Assembly: GCA_002731315.1 (NCBI GenBank)
Contig: PCBG01000018.1
Span: 1 to 64,000, forward strand
DNA: 64,000 nt
Source of the DNA: Rhodospirillaceae bacterium
GTDB lineage: Bacteria; Pseudomonadota; Alphaproteobacteria; Puniceispirillales; Puniceispirillaceae
Direction of reading: 5' to 3'
In this document: positions 18,726-26,478 of the stretch, in pieces
Layout: each line of letters begins with the position of its first letter
Position numbering within the stretch: position 1 is the stretch's first letter
Made by a program: the position numbers and the translations under genes
The notes under the pieces: generated by a model
Told to the model about the DNA's origin: nothing
The model's database searches: none
The model's input: only the letters and a program-made list of their open reading frames with translations

Positions 18726-18991
18726 ATTCCAACCAAACCCTGCTTTCGGATTGCTTCCGATTATGCACGAGGATCGTTTAGCCTAAGAAAGCACGCCCAA
18801 GACTCCCAAACTGAAATCATTACGTGATTCATTTGGGAAATCCAGAGTCACTTTTCGCAAAATCGTGATAAATTGTCGCAAAACCGCGTGAGATCGCTCT
18901 ATTCTTGATCTGATTGCGCGCACCAGACTAGCCAATTTCAATGCAGCCGTGACTTTATGTTACCGTGAGTTCCGGCATTAAGAGGAATGTC
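18726..18991. other. Intergenic region upstream of malonyl-CoA decarboxylase with hairpin and direct repeats
   Basis: No gene is seen here. An imperfect hairpin spans 18804-18838, with arms TCCCAAACTGAAATCA and TGATTCATTTGGGA (two one-base bulges). The octamer TCGCAAAA occurs at 18855-18862 and 18876-18883, exactly 21 bases apart and hence on the same face of the helix. These may form an operator for the gene starting at 18992. No matching regulator gene lies nearby. Confidence 0.4.
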
Positions 18992-20278
18992 ATGCGTTTT
19001 CTCCAATCTATGCTGACAGCCCTTGTCAGCACGCCTTTACGCATCACCAAGCGCGGGATACGCGAGCTGAATGATGTTGGACGTGATGCTGAATCGGCCC
19101 TTGATGCGGTGATTGCGGCGAATGGCGAGGTTTCATCACTGATTCATGCCGAACAGCTTCTGGCCCATATGGAAGCAATGGATACAAATGACCTGCGACA
19201 CCTGATCCATCATATCGCCAGCCGTCACGACATAGACCCGGCGGCTTTATCCGAAGCTGCCAGACAATATGGCACGGCCCCGGATGCAAACAGCCTTTCA
19301 CAGATCGCCACGCTTGCCGAGCCGCAATGGCAGGAACTGTTTCGCCGTTTGAACGGTACCGGGAACGGCACTGTACGTCTGGTGCGACTGCGTGAAAGGC
19401 TGCTGGCCATGGGCGGCGAGGACAGCGCTGTCACGCGGATTGAGAACGGGCTGGCCGCTTTGCTACGTATGTGGTTTAACCCCGGCTTTCTGTTGTTGCA
19501 ACCAATCGACTGGTCAACACCGGCCAGTATTCTTGAAAAGGTCATAGCATATGAGGCCGTGCACGAGATCACATCATGGGATGCGTTGCGCGCGCGCCTT
19601 GCGCCAGAAGACCGACGCTGTTTTGCCTTTTTCCACCCGCGCATGCCCGAAGAGCCGTTGATCTTTGTCGAGGTTGCGTTGACCGACAGCACGCCCGGCA
19701 GCATCGCCGATGTTCTTCAGGTGGACCGGGCGATCACATCAAAGGACCTTGCCAGCACAGCCGTCTTCTATTCCATTTCCAACTGCCAAGCAGGGCTTGC
19801 TGGCATTTCCTTTGGCAATTTCCTGATCAAGCGCGTTGCCCATGAATTGCAGCTGGAACATCCGGCGCTTGCCAATTTTGTCACCTTGTCACCAGTGCCG
19901 GGGCTAATGCGATGGCTGCGCCACGATAATCCTGACCTTGCCGCACAGTTTGCTGCGGCAGGGCCTGACTTCTGGCAGGATGAGGCCGCCACACTGGAAC
20001 CAACGTTGCGTGCGGCAGCGCTGCGCTATTTCACACGGTCAGATCGGCCCGATGGCTGGCCGAATGACGCTGTTGCACGCTTTCATCTCGGAAACGGGGC
20101 CATCCTAGAAAATATTCATTTCGGCGCAGACAAAAGCGCCAAGGGGATGGCGCAGGCCGGCGGCGTCATGGTAAATTACCGCTACGACCTAGACGTTGTC
20201 GAGGCCAATCACGAAGCCTTCCAGAAAACCAAATCCGTGCCACTGTCACCGACGCTAAGGAAAGCACTGAAATCCTGA
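18992..20278 (+). CDS. Malonyl-CoA decarboxylase
   Basis: Converts malonyl-CoA to acetyl-CoA and CO2. The protein (about 428 residues) has the N-terminal helical domain and the C-terminal acetyltransferase-like catalytic domain of the family: FFHPRMPEEPLIFVEVAL, the serine region SNCQAGLAGISFGNFLIK and FVTLSPVPG. The frame opens at GTG 18965, but AAGAGGA at 18980-18986 fits ATG 18992. It stands alone, without the malonyl-CoA synthetase (matB) or matC transporter often found beside it, and faces away from the thiolase group. It may serve to recycle malonyl-CoA. Confidence 0.92.
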   Translation: MRFLQSMLTALVSTPLRITKRGIRELNDVGRDAESALDAVIAANGEVSSLIHAEQLLAHMEAMDTNDLRHLIHHIASRHDIDPAALSEAARQYGTAPDANSLSQIATLAEPQWQELFRRLNGTGNGTVRLVRLRERLLAMGGEDSAVTRIENGLAALLRMWFNPGFLLLQPIDWSTPASILEKVIAYEAVHEITSWDALRARLAPEDRRCFAFFHPRMPEEPLIFVEVALTDSTPGSIADVLQVDRAITSKDLASTAVFYSISNCQAGLAGISFGNFLIKRVAHELQLEHPALANFVTLSPVPGLMRWLRHDNPDLAAQFAAAGPDFWQDEAATLEPTLRAAALRYFTRSDRPDGWPNDAVARFHLGNGAILENIHFGADKSAKGMAQAGGVMVNYRYDLDVVEANHEAFQKTKSVPLSPTLRKALKS

Positions 20279-20299
20279 CTGGCAATCACGGCCAGGGAC

Positions 20300-20752
20300 T
20301 CAGCCTGTCATGAGTGTTTCAAAATGCAGGCGGGTAGTGTGACTGATCAGCACCGGTGTGCGGCTTGTGCGACCAACATTCACATGCACAAATTGACCCT
20401 GCGCCGCGGCACGCGCTGCCAACCCATCCTCGGTCGGTGGCGCAAAAAGGCCGATATCATAAGTAACGGACGAACTGCCAAGCCGGGCCACCCGCAACCC
20501 GACATCCACTGCCTGCGGATAGGCCAGCTCGGCGAAATAGCTGCAGCCTGTCTCGACCACAAGGAAAATGGTCTCGCCTTGATGTGGGTCAAGAAGACCA
20601 CGGTCAAGCAGCCAGCCATTGACCGCCGTGTCAAACAGTCGAAAATGCACCGTGTTGTTCAGATGGCCATAGATGTCATTGTCATCCCAGCGTGTCGCAA
20701 GGCTAGTGAAGAAGGGATAGGCAGACCGCAGAGGTGGCAAGGGACGAGTCAT
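20300..20752 (-). CDS. Acyl-CoA thioesterase (4-hydroxybenzoyl-CoA thioesterase type hotdog fold)
   Basis: Single hotdog domain of 150 residues. The segment RWDDNDIYGHLNNTVHFRLF contains the conserved Asp/His-x-Asn active-site signature of the YbgC/4HBT branch. It is the last gene of a three-gene minus-strand operon with the iron alcohol dehydrogenase (6-base gap) and nitronate monooxygenase, so it probably acts on a CoA or acyl intermediate made by their pathway, which is unknown. Confidence 0.88.
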   Translation of the reverse strand: MTRPLPPLRSAYPFFTSLATRWDDNDIYGHLNNTVHFRLFDTAVNGWLLDRGLLDPHQGETIFLVVETGCSYFAELAYPQAVDVGLRVARLGSSSVTYDIGLFAPPTEDGLAARAAAQGQFVHVNVGRTSRTPVLISHTTRLHFETLMTG

Positions 20753-20758
20753 GAAATT

Positions 20759-21919
20759 CTACCACGCTGCCTGATAAATGGCACGCGCATCGCTTTCATC
20801 AACGTCACGCGGATTATTGACCAGAAGCCGGGTCTGGTTCATCGCATCCCGTGCCAGCAGGTCCAGCGCATCTGCAGGAATGCCAACATCGCGCAACCGC
20901 GCCTCAAGTCCGCAGCGCGCGGCAAGATCGGCCATTTCTTCGGCGAAGGCGGCAGCCGCTTCCTGCGGGCCCATATCGGCCAGCGCAGGAAACACGGAAG
21001 GCGCCATCTCAGCATAGGGTGCGGGCGCAACCACAGCGTTGAACCGCAATATATGCGCAAGTACCAGCGCATTGGACAGGCCATGTGGTATCTTGAAATG
21101 CCCGCCAATGGGATAGGCAAGCGCATGTACCGCAGCGACCGGTGAATTGGCAAAGGCCTGGCCAGCCAGCATCGACCCCAGCAGCATATCAGCGCGTGCC
21201 TGCCGGTTACCGCCATCATTAACCGCTTTTTCTACCGCCCTACCAAGAAGGCCCAGCGCCTGCAGCGCAAGCTGTCGCGATATCGGGTTGTTATTTGCTG
21301 ACGTGGAGGCATAGGCCTCAATCGCATGCACCATCGCATCAATGCCAGTGGCGGCGGTTACGTGTGAAGGTACGGACAGTGTCAGTGACGGGTCCAAAAG
21401 CCCGATGTCTGGCAGGATCACAGGCGACACCACACCCATCTTTTCACTTTTCCCTGTGGTGATGATCGAAATCGGGGTCACTTCTGACCCGGTGCCTGCT
21501 GTTGTCGGCACCAATAGCAGGGGCAGTCGCGGGCCAATCGCATTGCCCACACCATAGGCCGCCGCTAGTGTTTGGTGTCCTGGCAGTAACAGCGCAACTA
21601 GCTTTGCAACATCAAGAGAGGACCCGCCCCCGATGCCGATGATCATGCCCGCACCGGCCGCGCGCGCCGCGTCAACCGCTGCAAGTACAACCGCTTCGGG
21701 AGGATCGGCCTCGACATCGGTATAAAAGCCGGTGGTGATGCCGGATGACGCCAAGCTGGAAAGGGCGCGGTCAATAATGCCGGTCGCCATCATGCCAGGA
21801 TCGGTGACTATAAAGGCCGTTTGATGATCGCCTGCGGCGAGCATCGGACCAATCTCGTCTAGCAACCCCTCGCCAAAGCGGATGGACGGCGCTGTATTAA
21901 AAGTGAAAGGCGCGATCAT
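20759..21919 (-). CDS. Iron-containing alcohol dehydrogenase
   Basis: Group III NAD(P)-dependent dehydrogenase of 386 residues. The dinucleotide motif is GIGGGSSLD, and iron ligands lie in ATGIDAMVHAIEAY (Asp and His) and HALAYPIGGHFKIPHG (two His). TAGTGSEVT is also characteristic. Maleylacetate reductases belong to the same superfamily, but the full set of metal ligands points to a true Fe-ADH. Its start overlaps the nitronate monooxygenase stop by 4 bases, so they are coupled. Confidence 0.9.
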   Translation of the reverse strand: MIAPFTFNTAPSIRFGEGLLDEIGPMLAAGDHQTAFIVTDPGMMATGIIDRALSSLASSGITTGFYTDVEADPPEAVVLAAVDAARAAGAGMIIGIGGGSSLDVAKLVALLLPGHQTLAAAYGVGNAIGPRLPLLLVPTTAGTGSEVTPISIITTGKSEKMGVVSPVILPDIGLLDPSLTLSVPSHVTAATGIDAMVHAIEAYASTSANNNPISRQLALQALGLLGRAVEKAVNDGGNRQARADMLLGSMLAGQAFANSPVAAVHALAYPIGGHFKIPHGLSNALVLAHILRFNAVVAPAPYAEMAPSVFPALADMGPQEAAAAFAEEMADLAARCGLEARLRDVGIPADALDLLARDAMNQTRLLVNNPRDVDESDARAIYQAAW

Positions 21920-22926
21920 GTGGTTCTGTCCATGGCCACCAGTCTGTCGCGATTTACCTGCTGTGCGACACTGGCGGCATGATATTCGGCATGTAACCGT
22001 ACCACCAGATCGGCAACGGTGGGGATGTCATCAATACTGCCGACACCATGTCCAGCTGACCAGATGTCTCGCCACGCCTTGAAACTATTGGTTTCATCTG
22101 TGAGCGCCTCGGCAAGTTCCTTGTCGATATCCACCAACCCGTGATTATGCGGCGCATCCAGATCAAAACCTGCATTTGCGAGGCTGGCAGTCAGAAAGTT
22201 GGCATTCACCCCGGATACAGCCGGCGTGGCGACCACATCGCCAAAGACGCTATCGATAATCATCTGCTTGTAATCATCAGGCGACTGGCATTCCGCTGTG
22301 TTGATAAAGCGTGTCCCAAGATAGGCAAGATCGGCACCCATCGTCTGCGCGGCGGCGATATCACTGCCTGTAGACAGAGACCCCGACAGCAACACCGTGC
22401 CATCAAAAAACTGGCGAATTTCATTGATCAGGCCAAAGGGGCTAGCCTGGCCGGTATGGCCGCCAGCACCAGCGGCAACCGCAATCAGCCCATCGACGCC
22501 GGCGTCGGCTGCCTTTTTCGCATGCCGCAGATTGATCACATCATGGAACACCAGCCCGCCATAGCCATGAATTTCGGCAATCAGTTCCGGCACCGCACCC
22601 AGCGAAGTGATGACCAGCGGCACCTTATGTTTGACACAGAGCGCCAGCTCTTGCTCGATGATCCGGTTTGTGCGGTGGACAATCAGATTGACCCCAAAGG
22701 GCGGCGGTGCCCGCCCCGTATCCGCAGCAATCTGGTCGAGGCCCGTGCGGATGGTCACCAGCCATTCCTCCAACCCATCCAGCGTGCGCTGGTTTTTTGC
22801 CGGAAAAGTGCCAACGATGCCGGTGCGGCAGCAGGCTAGAACCAGATCCGGGCCCGATGCCAGGAACATTGGCGCAGCCACAACCGGCAGCGTCAGGCAA
22901 TTTTCAAATTGCTTTGAAAGGGACAT
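21916..22926 (-). CDS. Nitronate monooxygenase (2-nitropropane dioxygenase family)
   Basis: FMN-dependent TIM-barrel oxygenase of 336 residues. Family marks are the N-terminal LPVVAAPMFLASGPDLVLA, the central AAGAGGHTGQASPFGL and the phosphate-binding GADLAYLGTRFI. It oxidises alkyl nitronates or propionate-3-nitronate in known members. It is the first gene of an operon with Fe-ADH and a thioesterase. AGGAAA precedes the ATG. Divergent from the nitrile hydratase genes across 238 bases that hold a repeated TGTTGGTCA. Confidence 0.9.
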   Translation of the reverse strand: MSLSKQFENCLTLPVVAAPMFLASGPDLVLACCRTGIVGTFPAKNQRTLDGLEEWLVTIRTGLDQIAADTGRAPPPFGVNLIVHRTNRIIEQELALCVKHKVPLVITSLGAVPELIAEIHGYGGLVFHDVINLRHAKKAADAGVDGLIAVAAGAGGHTGQASPFGLINEIRQFFDGTVLLSGSLSTGSDIAAAQTMGADLAYLGTRFINTAECQSPDDYKQMIIDSVFGDVVATPAVSGVNANFLTASLANAGFDLDAPHNHGLVDIDKELAEALTDETNSFKAWRDIWSAGHGVGSIDDIPTVADLVVRLHAEYHAASVAQQVNRDRLVAMDRTT

Positions 22927-22991
22927 GTCGTTTCCTAGTCACGCGCAAGATAGATCGGTGGCAATATGTTCGGGTGTAGTGCTTCAAATTC

Positions 22992-23077
22992 TGTTGGTCA
23001 CATCACTAATCGCAATATTCTCGGCAGTGATTGCAGAAAAAGGCAATGACAAAATATGTTGGTCATAGGTCTACCAA
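22992..23077. promoter_or_regulatory. Candidate operator region between nitronate monooxygenase and nitrile hydratase
   Basis: TGTTGGTCA occurs at 22992-23000 and 23057-23065. Each copy opens a weak dyad: TTGGT-N6-ACTAA at the first and TTGGT-N9-ACCAA (23059-23077) at the second. Two like sites in a divergent promoter suggest a shared regulator, but none is encoded nearby. Nothing else is seen in this gap. Confidence 0.35.
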
Positions 23078-23164
23078 TCTGGCAGACCGGCTATCTTGTG
23101 GCAACATCATCCAGAAGTCAGTTGTGCGGTGGACAGGCCAAATCAAGGGCTTCATGATACCCAA

Positions 23165-23827
23165 ATGACACAGAACAAGCCGCCATCCAGCACACCGGAA
23201 GTCGATCATGGGCATGACCACGAACACGTGCATGCGCTGCTGCCGCCCGAACCTGCGTTGCGCGTAAAGGCGTTGGAATCAATCCTTGTTGGAAAGGGGC
23301 TTGTTGATCCGGCAGCACTTGACGCCATCATCGATTTCTATGAGCGCGATATCGGCCCGCATATCGGTGCCGGTCTGGTCGCGCAGGCCTGGGTCGATGA
23401 TGCATTCCGGGCCGCACTTCTGGCGGATGCCGATGGTGTGATTGACAGTTTGGGGCATGGCGGGCGTCAGGGCGAACATGTTGTGGTCGTTGAGAATACG
23501 CCGTCTTTACATAATATGGTGGTCTGTACCCTTTGCAGTTGCTACCCGTGGCCGCTGTTGGGCATCCCACCCGCCTGGTACAAGTCCGATGCCTATCGCA
23601 GCCGCGCGGTGCGCGAGCCGCGGGCCGTACTGGTAGAATTCGGCGTTACCCTTCCGGCCGATACCAGCATCCGCGTCTGGGACTCCACAGCCGAAATCCG
23701 CTATCTGGTGCTGCCGATGCGCCCAGAAGGCACCGCCGGCATGGACGCGGCAGAACTGGCGGCGCTGGTCAACCGCGATGCGATGATCGGCACCGGCCTG
23801 CCACTACAGCCAGGTGACAGGCCATGA
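23165..23827 (+). CDS. nthA: Nitrile hydratase alpha subunit, cobalt type
   Basis: Catalytic metal-binding subunit that hydrates nitriles to amides. The claw motif is CTLCSC at residues 121-126, followed by [19 protein letters not shown]; Thr in the second position is typical of the cobalt form, where iron enzymes have Ser. The N-terminus holds a His-rich run, HGHDHEHVH, which may help gather metal. ATG 23165 gives MTQNKPP; the frame opens at 23096. It overlaps the beta subunit start by 4 bases. Thiocyanate hydrolase uses the same motif but has three subunits, making nitrile hydratase more likely. Confidence 0.93.
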   Translation: MTQNKPPSSTPEVDHGHDHEHVHALLPPEPALRVKALESILVGKGLVDPAALDAIIDFYERDIGPHIGAGLVAQAWVDDAFRAALLADADGVIDSLGHGGRQGEHVVVVENTPSLHNMVVCTLCSCYPWPLLGIPPAWYKSDAYRSRAVREPRAVLVEFGVTLPADTSIRVWDSTAEIRYLVLPMRPEGTAGMDAAELAALVNRDAMIGTGLPLQPGDRP

Positions 23828-24507
23828 CCCGCATTCATGATATGGGGGGACGGTTTGGCGACGGTCCAGTGATGCCGGATGATGCCGGTGCAGCCGTGTT
23901 TTCAAAGGAATGGCACGGCCGTGCGCTGGCTCTGACGCTGGCAGCCGGGGCCCTTGGGCGCTGGAATATTGACGCCTCGCGCCATATGCGCGAATGCCTG
24001 CCACCTGCCGATTACGCCGGTTTCGGCTATTACGAGAAATGGCTAGCCGGGCTGGCCAACTTGCTTGTGGCGCAGGGGATTGTCAGCATCGACGAGATTG
24101 CCGCTGGCAAGGCGTTGAGCGACGCGGATACCACATTACGGGACCGCTGCCTTGCCGCCGCAGCCGTGGTGCCGACGCTGCAGCGTGGTGGGCCTTCTGC
24201 ACGCCCGACAGACACCCCCCAGCGGTTTGCCGTCGGTGATGCGGTCATGACCCGCATTACCGCCGAAAACAAGAATATTGCTGGCGGGCACACAAGACTG
24301 CCCGCCTATGCTGCCGGCAGGTGCGGTGTCATCATGCTGCAGCATGGTGGCCATGTGCTTCCGGACAGCAATGCGCATTTCGACGGCGAGGCACCGGAAC
24401 ACCTTTATACCGTAAGCTTTGCCGCTGGCGACCTGTGGCAGCATGCCGAGTCACCCGATGACACTGTCTGTCTTGATCTTTGGGACAGCTATCTCGAGCC
24501 GGCATGA
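23824..24507 (+). CDS. nthB: Nitrile hydratase beta subunit
   Basis: Structural partner of the alpha subunit, 227 residues. The N-terminus [16 protein letters not shown] and the segment [16 protein letters not shown] are standard, and the C-terminal SH3-like barrel includes [15 protein letters not shown] and the later FAAGDLW. Gene order alpha-beta-accessory with ATGA overlaps at both joints matches cobalt-type operons, and stoichiometric production is expected from the coupling. Confidence 0.92.
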   Translation: MTRIHDMGGRFGDGPVMPDDAGAAVFSKEWHGRALALTLAAGALGRWNIDASRHMRECLPPADYAGFGYYEKWLAGLANLLVAQGIVSIDEIAAGKALSDADTTLRDRCLAAAAVVPTLQRGGPSARPTDTPQRFAVGDAVMTRITAENKNIAGGHTRLPAYAAGRCGVIMLQHGGHVLPDSNAHFDGEAPEHLYTVSFAAGDLWQHAESPDDTVCLDLWDSYLEPA

Positions 24508-24863
24508 CAGCTTCAGACCTCACACCGGGCGCCAGCTGCGATACGTCCCGCCCCCCCGTGGACAGGCCTTTTACACACCCCTGGCATGCCGAAGTGTTTG
24601 CCCTTGTCATCAGCCTTCATGATGCCGGACTGTTCAGCTGGCAGGACTGGGCTGACATGCTGGCACACAAGCTGGCAACTGATGCCAATGCCGGCAACCT
24701 TGATGGCTGTGATGATTACTACAGCGCATGGTTGGCCGCGCTGGAGGCCCTGCTGCAGGGCTGTGACGTTGCAGGCGCCCCGGAAATAGAACAGATGGTG
24801 ACGGACTGGCGGCGGGCCTATCTAGAAACACCGCACGGCACCCCGGTCAGGCTGGCACGCTGA
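24504..24863 (+). CDS. Nitrile hydratase accessory/activator protein (P14K/NhlE-like)
   Basis: 119-residue protein resembling the N-terminal part of the beta subunit (PFTHPWHAEVFALVISLH, then YYSAWLAALEALL). In cobalt nitrile hydratases such a small protein carries the alpha subunit and helps with cobalt insertion and Cys oxidation (the self-subunit-swapping chaperone). ATG 24504 overlaps the beta stop codon (ATGA), which decides the start although the frame opens at 24480. No cobalt transporter or downstream amidase follows. Confidence 0.85.
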   Translation: MTASDLTPGASCDTSRPPVDRPFTHPWHAEVFALVISLHDAGLFSWQDWADMLAHKLATDANAGNLDGCDDYYSAWLAALEALLQGCDVAGAPEIEQMVTDWRRAYLETPHGTPVRLAR

Positions 24864-24893
24864 TGATCCTGGTATCTGGACCCGAATGCAGGC

Positions 24894-25733
24894 CTAGCTG
24901 TCTGTCCAGTTTGGATGGCGCTTTTCGATAAAGGCGGCAATGCCTTCCTCGGCATCATGCGCCAGCATGTTGGTGACCATTACCTCGGCAGCAAATTCAT
25001 AAGCCTCGACAAGTGGGCGCTCTAGCTGCCGATAAAATGCCGGTTTGCCAAACCCCACCGTGGCAGTAGATTTTGACGCGATTTTCTGCGCCATCTCCAT
25101 CACTTTACCAGTCAGCTGATCAGCCGGGACACAATAATTCAGAAGACCGATTTCGGCTGCGCGCGCTGCCGGACAGGGGTCACCCATCAACAGCATTTCC
25201 ATGGCATATTTCGCCGCCACCTTGCGCGATAGCGCAACCATTGGCGTTGAACAGAACAGCCCGATATGCACCCCCGGCGTTGCAAAGCTGGCCTCTTCCG
25301 CAGCAACCGCCAGGTCACAGCTGGCCACCAGCTGGCAGCCGGCAGCTGTTGCTGTCGCCGCAACCTCGGCAATGATAGGCTTTGGATGCGCGGAAAATGA
25401 TGCCATCAGGCGAGAACATTGGCCCATCACACGCGTGAAATATGCCTGACCCCGATCCCCTCCATTCTGAGGATCGGTTCTGGCCGCCGTCATTTCCTTC
25501 AGATTGTGACCGGCACAGAATACCGGGCCATTCGCCGCCAGCACGATGACGCGCACCGCCGCATCGTCACCCGCATCTGCCAGTGCGGCGGCAAGCGAAT
25601 CCATCATCCTCTCGGACAGGGAATTGCGCGTTTTCGGGTCATTCAATGTCAGCCGTAGGATGCCGTTATCATCGCATTCACTTAGAACCAGCTGATCGGC
25701 GCGCAGCTGCACCGCCCTGTCGCCGTCACTCAT
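24894..25733 (-). CDS. Enoyl-CoA hydratase/isomerase family protein
   Basis: Complete crotonase of 279 residues. The oxyanion-hole strands are seen in FCAGHNLKEM and in the TAAGCQLVASCDLAV region, and the C-terminus EEGIAAFIEKRHPNW is that of the hydratase branch. The first catalytic Glu of classic hydratases is not evident (the active-site helix reads FATPGVHIGLF), so it may be a non-hydratase member such as the ECHDC3-like group. GAGGAGAGG precedes the ATG. Converges on the nitrile hydratase operon, with no terminator seen between. Confidence 0.87.
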   Translation of the reverse strand: MSDGDRAVQLRADQLVLSECDDNGILRLTLNDPKTRNSLSERMMDSLAAALADAGDDAAVRVIVLAANGPVFCAGHNLKEMTAARTDPQNGGDRGQAYFTRVMGQCSRLMASFSAHPKPIIAEVAATATAAGCQLVASCDLAVAAEEASFATPGVHIGLFCSTPMVALSRKVAAKYAMEMLLMGDPCPAARAAEIGLLNYCVPADQLTGKVMEMAQKIASKSTATVGFGKPAFYRQLERPLVEAYEFAAEVMVTNMLAHDAEEGIAAFIEKRHPNWTDS

Positions 25734-26007
25734 CGCGCCTCTCCTCTAGCCTTCCATACGGCACAACAGTTTAACGCCTGCCCTCCATTATCGACAAGAG
25801 GTCAGTCAGATCCTCGCACCAGAACAGGGCAATAGAGGGCAAGGCCCTGCGCATGAAAAGCCACAAAAATAGTCTGATTGAATGATTGCTGGTCACACGC
25901 AGCACAGCCAACGGAAAATTTTGCAGTCTGGCGATGAGAAAATAGATATGCTCCCGTGGTCTGCAGCTGTGTAAAATTCAGGTACATCGCAATTGGGAGC
26001 CTTGAAC

Positions 26008-26478
26008 ATGCTTCATCGAGTGGGGGCCATCCCTTTTGATATCAAAGAAGATAGGATTGCTATTTTGTTTGTAACTTCGCGAAGGCGTGGAAGATGGATA
26101 TTACCAAAGGGGTTTATTGAAAAGACGGAAAGCCACAAGGATTGCTGCATCAGGGAAGCCTATGAGGAGGCTGGCATTCGTGGCGAATTCCTGCAAAATT
26201 TTCCCATAACTGCCCGCATTGGAAAATCAGCAAATGGTTCAGTCGAACAGATAATCGTCACCTACTATCCATTACTGGTTACACATCAAGAAAAAAAATG
26301 GCCCGAAGGCGACAAGCGTCAACGCCATTGGGCGCTGTTGGAAGATGCCGCACGTGTTGCTGACCGTGATGATTTAAGGCAACTAGTTAAACAGTTCAGC
26401 GATATCCAACATTGGGTCATAGAAGACGCAAAGTTGAAAAAAGAGCAGCTGAAAGAGCAGCTGAAGCAGGAACAGTGA
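26008..26478 (+). CDS. Nudix hydrolase
   Basis: Hydrolase of nucleoside diphosphates linked to another moiety, 156 residues. The Nudix box is complete, from Gly in GFIEKTE through REAYEEAGI (GX5EX7REUXEEXGU). The surrounding WILPKGFIEK and the short form resemble the diphosphoinositol polyphosphate/diadenosine polyphosphate hydrolases. GGGAG lies 8 bases before ATG 26008; the frame opens at a TTG at 25993. The last 20 residues form a charged Lys/Glu/Gln helix encoded opposite the end of the Pit gene. A role in phosphate metabolism is suggested only by the neighbours. Confidence 0.88.
   Translation: MLHRVGAIPFDIKEDRIAILFVTSRRRGRWILPKGFIEKTESHKDCCIREAYEEAGIRGEFLQNFPITARIGKSANGSVEQIIVTYYPLLVTHQEKKWPEGDKRQRHWALLEDAARVADRDDLRQLVKQFSDIQHWVIEDAKLKKEQLKEQLKQEQ

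Noticed and set aside
22141..22839. Plus-strand open frame of 232 codons opposite nitronate monooxygenase
   Set aside because: A shadow of the real gene; composition is not protein-like.
25734..26007. Small minus-strand open frame of 61 codons in the crotonase/Nudix gap
   Set aside because: No ribosome-binding site, no family resemblance and no neighbours to support it.
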